Positions 7,122 through 10,546 of a DNA stretch of 10,546 bases are shown here, in pieces. The DNA comes from Verrucomicrobiales bacterium. GTDB lineage: Bacteria > Verrucomicrobiota > Verrucomicrobiia > Verrucomicrobiales > DEV007. The stretch covers positions 1-10,546 of the forward strand of contig JALRFZ010000772.1 in assembly GCA_023253615.1 (NCBI GenBank). Direction: 5' to 3'. The stretch's first letter is position 1. Each line of letters opens with the position of its first letter. Position numbers and translations under genes: made by a program. The notes beneath the pieces are model-generated. The model worked only from the letters and a program-made list of their open reading frames with translations. It made no database searches and was not told the origin of the DNA.

Positions 7122-8123
7122 TCACTTCTTCCCGACGGCCGTCTTGAAGCGCACCACCGCGTCGGCGATGGAGTTGGCGAGGCGCTCGCGATGTTCGGGA
7201 TCGTTGATGAGCTTGCCTTCGGAAGGGCTCGTGACAAAGCCGCCTTCGAAGAGGATGCCCGGCTTGTTGATGCCGCGGAGCACGTTGAAGCGGGCGCGTT
7301 TGATGCCGCGATCGACGGCCTTGATGTCGGAGATAACGTGGGCGTGCACGGCCGTGGCGAGGGCGATGTTCTCGGCGTCGCTTGTGTTGCCGGTGAGGGG
7401 CGAATTCCAAGGGCTGCCGCCATTGGTCGAACGCGTCCCCTGCGGAGCGAGGGCGTAGGTCTCGATGCCGTTGGAAGCCTGGGCACCGGAGGAGTTGTAG
7501 TGGATGCTGATGAAGATCGCGTTCTTGTATCGGTTCGCGACTTCGACCCGCTGCCCTAGGGTGAGGAAAACGTCTTCGCTGCGGGTCAAGACCGTCTTGA
7601 ATCCGCGGGCCTGTAGTGCCTTGGAGAGACGCAGGGAGGTATCGAGGGTGTAATCCTTCTCGCGGCCGTAGGGACCTTTCGCCCCCGTGTCGTGGGCACC
7701 GTGGCCCGCGTCGATCACGACGGTGTCGAACTCGATCGGCTTGCGGATGTAGCTGGGCCGCACCACCGGATCGACGAGCTTCGCCAAGTCGACGGTCGAG
7801 AGCATCGCCATGCCGCCATTTTCCACGACGGGGAAGCTCAGGTTGAACTTGATGTTGTTCACGTAGATCGACTCCGAGCCGATCTTCCAGGTCATGATCA
7901 GGCTGGGATGCTTGAAAATGCGATCGTCGCCCTGCTTCGCGAAACGCTCGAAGCCGTAGAACTTCGCGACATTTTCGTCAGAGACGTATTCCCGTCCCCC
8001 GAGCGTGTAGATGTCCCAGTCTTTCGCCTGCGCTGCCGGGGAAAGGAAACCGGCGAGCACCGCGAGAAGACATGCCGCCACGGACCGGAGGGCGGCATGG
8101 GGTCTCACGGGAAAGCGCGTCAT
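7122..8123 (-). CDS. N-acetylmuramoyl-L-alanine amidase (Amidase_3), exported
   Basis: A 333-aa zinc-dependent peptidoglycan amidase that cleaves the bond between MurNAc and L-Ala of the stem peptide. From ATG 8123 there is a signal peptide ending AAQA (about residue 33). Residues about 36-120 resemble the copper-amine-oxidase N-terminal-like domain found in some exported enzymes. The Amidase_3 domain follows. Expected zinc ligands are present: His141 in DAGHG, Glu155 in GREKDY and His208 in SIHYN. The catalytic Glu293 is in GILFEGGF. A TTG 69 nt further upstream is in frame, but it would place a long extension before the signal peptide. The stop is 18 nt from that of the convergent repeat-protein gene. 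No TGCAA-N5-TTGCA site is seen upstream. It is likely a housekeeping cell-wall or division hydrolase. Confidence 0.9.
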   Translation of the reverse strand: MTRFPVRPHAALRSVAACLLAVLAGFLSPAAQAKDWDIYTLGGREYVSDENVAKFYGFERFAKQGDDRIFKHPSLIMTWKIGSESIYVNNIKFNLSFPVVENGGMAMLSTVDLAKLVDPVVRPSYIRKPIEFDTVVIDAGHGAHDTGAKGPYGREKDYTLDTSLRLSKALQARGFKTVLTRSEDVFLTLGQRVEVANRYKNAIFISIHYNSSGAQASNGIETYALAPQGTRSTNGGSPWNSPLTGNTSDAENIALATAVHAHVISDIKAVDRGIKRARFNVLRGINKPGILFEGGFVTSPSEGKLINDPEHRERLANSIADAVVRFKTAVGKK

Positions 8124-8248
8124 GGGTTCTGAGGCCGGGTCGGTTAGGGGTGGGAGAGGCAAAACTATTAAGCAATCCCGAAACGAACGCAATCACGAAA
8201 CGGGGATTCCGTTTTACAAAAGCGCCCGGGAGACCCATCGTTCCCGCC

Positions 8249-8265
8249 CTCCCGAAAGACGGGAG
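8249..8265 (+). promoter_or_regulatory. Leader hairpin covering the apparent valS ribosome binding site
   Basis: CTCCCG (8249-8254) and CGGGAG (8260-8265) form a perfect 6-bp stem with an AAAGA loop. The 3' arm contains GGGAG, the only Shine-Dalgarno-like sequence before the valS ATG at 8276. The fold could therefore limit ribosome access. The rest of the divergent region (8124-8248) contains no recognised operator; a CGAAACG direct repeat (8179-8185, 8196-8202) is the only other pattern seen. Confidence 0.35.
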
Positions 8266-8275
8266 CCCAAGTGAT

Positions 8276-10546
8276 ATGGCGGAAGAAATTTCCAAAGGTT
8301 ATCAGCCCGGAGACGTCGAGACCCAGTGGTACACCCGCTGGCTCGAGGCAGGCTGTTTTCGCGGCGACGAGAAGGGCACGAAGCCTGCCTACTCCATCGT
8401 CATCCCTCCGCCGAACGTCACCGGGATCCTGCACCTCGGCCACGTCCTCAACAACACGATCCAGGACATCCTCGCCCGCCGCGCCCGCATGGAGGGCAAG
8501 GACGTGCTCTGGCTGCCCGGTACCGACCACGCCGGCATCGCGACGCAGTCGAAGGTCGAGCAGAAGCTGCGCAAGGAGGAGGGCAAGACCCGCCGCGACC
8601 TCGGCCGGGACGCCTTCCTCGAAAAGGTCTGGGAGTGGAAGGAAGAGCACGGCGGCATCATCATTTCGCAACTGAAGCGCCTCGGATGCTCCTGCGATTG
8701 GGAGCGCGAGCGTTTTACGATGGACGCGGCCTACAGCCGCTGGGTCTCGAAGGTCTTCGTCGATCTTTTTCACGAGGGCCTCATCTACCGCGGCAAACGC
8801 ATGGTGAACTGGTGCCCCAAATCGCTCACCGCGCTGAGCGACGAGGAGGTCATCATGAAGTCGCAGAAGTCGAAGCTCTACACGATGCGCTACCGCGTCG
8901 CGGGCACCGAACGCTGGGTCGAGATCGCGACGACGCGGCCCGAGACGCTCATGGGCGACGTCGCCGTGGCGGTGCATCCGAAGGATCCGCGCTACGCGGA
9001 CCTGATTGGCAAGAATGTGATCCGTCCCTTCCCCGAGGCCGAGATCCCCGTGGTGCCTTCCGATCACATCGACATGGAATTCGGCACCGGCGTGCTCAAG
9101 GTGACGCCGGCACATGACAAGGTCGACTTCGAGATCGGCCTGAAGCACGGCCTGCCCATCATCGACGTCTTTCACCCCGACGGCACCCTCAACGCCCACG
9201 CCGGTCCCGACTTTGAGGGCATGGACCGCTTCGACGCGCGGGTCAAGGCCGCCGGGAAACTCGAGGCCATGGGCCAGCTCGTGAAGGTCGAGGATTACGA
9301 GAACAACGTCGGCTACAGCGAGCGAGCCGACGTGCCGATCGAGCCGCGCATTTCCATGCAGTGGTTCCTCAAGTATCCCTGCGTGAAGGAAGCCGCCGAG
9401 GCCGTCGCGAGCGACCGGATCCACTTCCGTCCCGAGCGTTGGAAAAAGACCTTCGCCCACTGGATGGAGGGCATCCAGGATTGGTGCATCAGCCGCCAGC
9501 TCTGGTGGGGACACCAGATCCCCGTGTGGTACCGTCAGGAAAAAGCGGGCGAACTCCGCGAACGCGAGAGCCTCGACGCCACCAGCGCCGGTGCCGATCT
9601 CCATGTCGGGATCGAGCCGCCCGCCGACGCGGAAAACTGGGTGCGCGACGAAGACGTGCTCGACACCTGGTTCTCGAGCTGGCTCTGGCCTTTCGCGACG
9701 ATGGCCGACAGCGAGACCGGGGAATCGGAGACCCTCAAAAAGTTCTACCCCACCACCGACCTCGTCACCGGGCCGGACATCATCTTCTTCTGGGTCGCCC
9801 GCATGATCATGGCCGGCTACCGCTGGCAGGGCGAGCTGCCCTTCGAGAACGTCTTCTTCACCTCCATCATCCGCGACAAGAAGGGCCGCAAGATGTCGAA
9901 GCAGCTCGGCAACTCGCCCGATCCGCTCGACCTCATGGCCGAATACGGTGCCGACGCCCTGCGCTTCGGCCTCCTCCGCATCGCGCCGACCGGCACGGAC
10001 GTGAAGTTCGACGAGGACCAGATCGTGGAAGGCCGGAACTTCGCCAACAAGATCTGGAATGCGGCCCGCTACCGCCAGATGCAGAACGCCCCCGTCGCGA
10101 CCGGGCCGATCGATTTCGCCTCGCTCTCGATCTACTCGCTCGACATCCTCGCGCGCCTCGACCAGGTCGAAAAAGACCTCGCCGCCGCCTACGAGGACTA
10201 CCGTTTCAACGAGATCGCCCAGCTCCTCTACGAATTCTGGTGGAGCCACTACTGCGACTGGTATCTCGAGTCCAGCAAGGGCGACTTCTTCGAGGAAGGC
10301 GACCCCGCCGCGCGCGCCTCGACCCTCGCGACGATGGACCTCGTCCTGAAGCGTTTCCTTCTCCTCCTGCATCCCTTCATGCCCCACCTCACCGAGGAGC
10401 TCTGGGAAAAGATCGGCTATGGCGAGGAAGGCGGACCTTCCTTCCTCATGCAGACCGTCCTGCCGACCGAGCCCGTCCTCGCCGGTGCCGATCCCGCGCT
10501 TGTCGCCCAGGCCCGCGCCCCCGACGCCGCCGTCTACGAAGCCGGC
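8276..10546 (+). CDS. valS: Valyl-tRNA synthetase, truncated at the window end
   Basis: The frame is open from ATG 8276 to the last base, 757 codons of a class I synthetase usually about 850-950 aa, so the C-terminus lies outside. It charges tRNA-Val with valine using ATP in the cytosol. Visible features: PPPNVTG followed by the HIGH-box variant HLGH (53-56); the CP1 editing domain with ATTRPETLMGD (about 218-228) and GTGVLKVTPAHD (270-281), which removes mischarged threonine; DWCISRQLWWGHQIPVW; DVLDTWFSSWLWP; and the KMSKS-box variant KMSKQ (539-543) in GRKMSKQLGNSPDP. The anticodon-binding domain starts near NKIWNAARY. The final coiled-coil tail is missing only because of the window edge. 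The ATG at 8276 gives the normal N-terminus; a GTG 5 nt upstream is in another frame. Confidence 0.97.
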   Translation, partial: MAEEISKGYQPGDVETQWYTRWLEAGCFRGDEKGTKPAYSIVIPPPNVTGILHLGHVLNNTIQDILARRARMEGKDVLWLPGTDHAGIATQSKVEQKLRKEEGKTRRDLGRDAFLEKVWEWKEEHGGIIISQLKRLGCSCDWERERFTMDAAYSRWVSKVFVDLFHEGLIYRGKRMVNWCPKSLTALSDEEVIMKSQKSKLYTMRYRVAGTERWVEIATTRPETLMGDVAVAVHPKDPRYADLIGKNVIRPFPEAEIPVVPSDHIDMEFGTGVLKVTPAHDKVDFEIGLKHGLPIIDVFHPDGTLNAHAGPDFEGMDRFDARVKAAGKLEAMGQLVKVEDYENNVGYSERADVPIEPRISMQWFLKYPCVKEAAEAVASDRIHFRPERWKKTFAHWMEGIQDWCISRQLWWGHQIPVWYRQEKAGELRERESLDATSAGADLHVGIEPPADAENWVRDEDVLDTWFSSWLWPFATMADSETGESETLKKFYPTTDLVTGPDIIFFWVARMIMAGYRWQGELPFENVFFTSIIRDKKGRKMSKQLGNSPDPLDLMAEYGADALRFGLLRIAPTGTDVKFDEDQIVEGRNFANKIWNAARYRQMQNAPVATGPIDFASLSIYSLDILARLDQVEKDLAAAYEDYRFNEIAQLLYEFWWSHYCDWYLESSKGDFFEEGDPAARASTLATMDLVLKRFLLLLHPFMPHLTEELWEKIGYGEEGGPSFLMQTVLPTEPVLAGADPALVAQARAPDAAVYEAG

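Noticed and set aside
7122..8123. Amidase as a member of the metal regulon
   Set aside because: Some zinc regulons include amidase paralogues, but this one keeps all zinc ligands, is 2.5 kb away and has no TGCAA-N5-TTGCA site upstream.
8190..8192. TTG start for the amidase, 69 nt upstream
   Set aside because: It would put 23 residues before a complete signal peptide that begins at ATG 8123.
8168..10387. A 739-codon open frame on the minus strand
   Set aside because: It lies opposite valS, whose motifs are unmistakable, and its product is low-complexity Asp/Glu/Val/Arg-rich as expected of a shadow frame.

Overview
The window looks like a chromosomal segment of a GC-rich Gram-negative bacterium, most likely a member of the Verrucomicrobiota. 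That assignment is an inference. It rests on lipoprotein and Sec signal peptides, two secreted seven-repeat proteins (HAF-type and NxxGxxAF-type), an amidase with an amine-oxidase-like N-terminal domain, and weak or absent Shine-Dalgarno sites. No rRNA, tRNA, CRISPR array or insertion sequence was recognised.

Left part (1-4700, all genes on the minus strand). Reading in the direction of transcription: a COG0523/CobW-type metallochaperone GTPase (4646-3384); a tightly coupled uncharacterised 155-aa protein (3380-2913); a secreted HAF-repeat protein whose frame (2764-1079) is cut by one in-frame TAA exactly where the signal peptide ends; a histidine-containing lipoprotein (878-30); and the first four codons of a further gene (12-1). 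Each of the three promoter regions here carries one or two inverted repeats of the form TGCAA-N5-TTGCA, five copies in all, each 19-55 nt upstream of a start codon. This looks like a Fur-family regulon. Because the regulated genes include a YciC/ZigA-like GTPase and a His-containing lipoprotein, Zur (zinc uptake regulator) is the best guess. The segment therefore reads as a low-zinc response locus: a cytosolic zinc-handling GTPase with an unknown partner, plus exported proteins that may bind metal or act at the surface.

Middle part (4700-7103, plus strand). An AT-rich divergent region with two inverted repeats precedes a two-gene operon. It encodes a secreted class-A-beta-lactamase-fold serine hydrolase (4861-5730) and a secreted NxxGxxAF seven-repeat protein (5727-7103), coupled by an ATGA overlap.

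Right part (7104-10546). A zinc-dependent N-acetylmuramoyl-L-alanine amidase (8123-7122, minus) converges on the repeat protein with only 18 nt between stop codons. It is divergent from valS (8276 to the window edge, plus), which is truncated by the window end at 757 codons. The valS leader has a small hairpin covering its apparent Shine-Dalgarno sequence. The amidase and valS look like ordinary housekeeping genes with no visible link to the operator-bearing locus.
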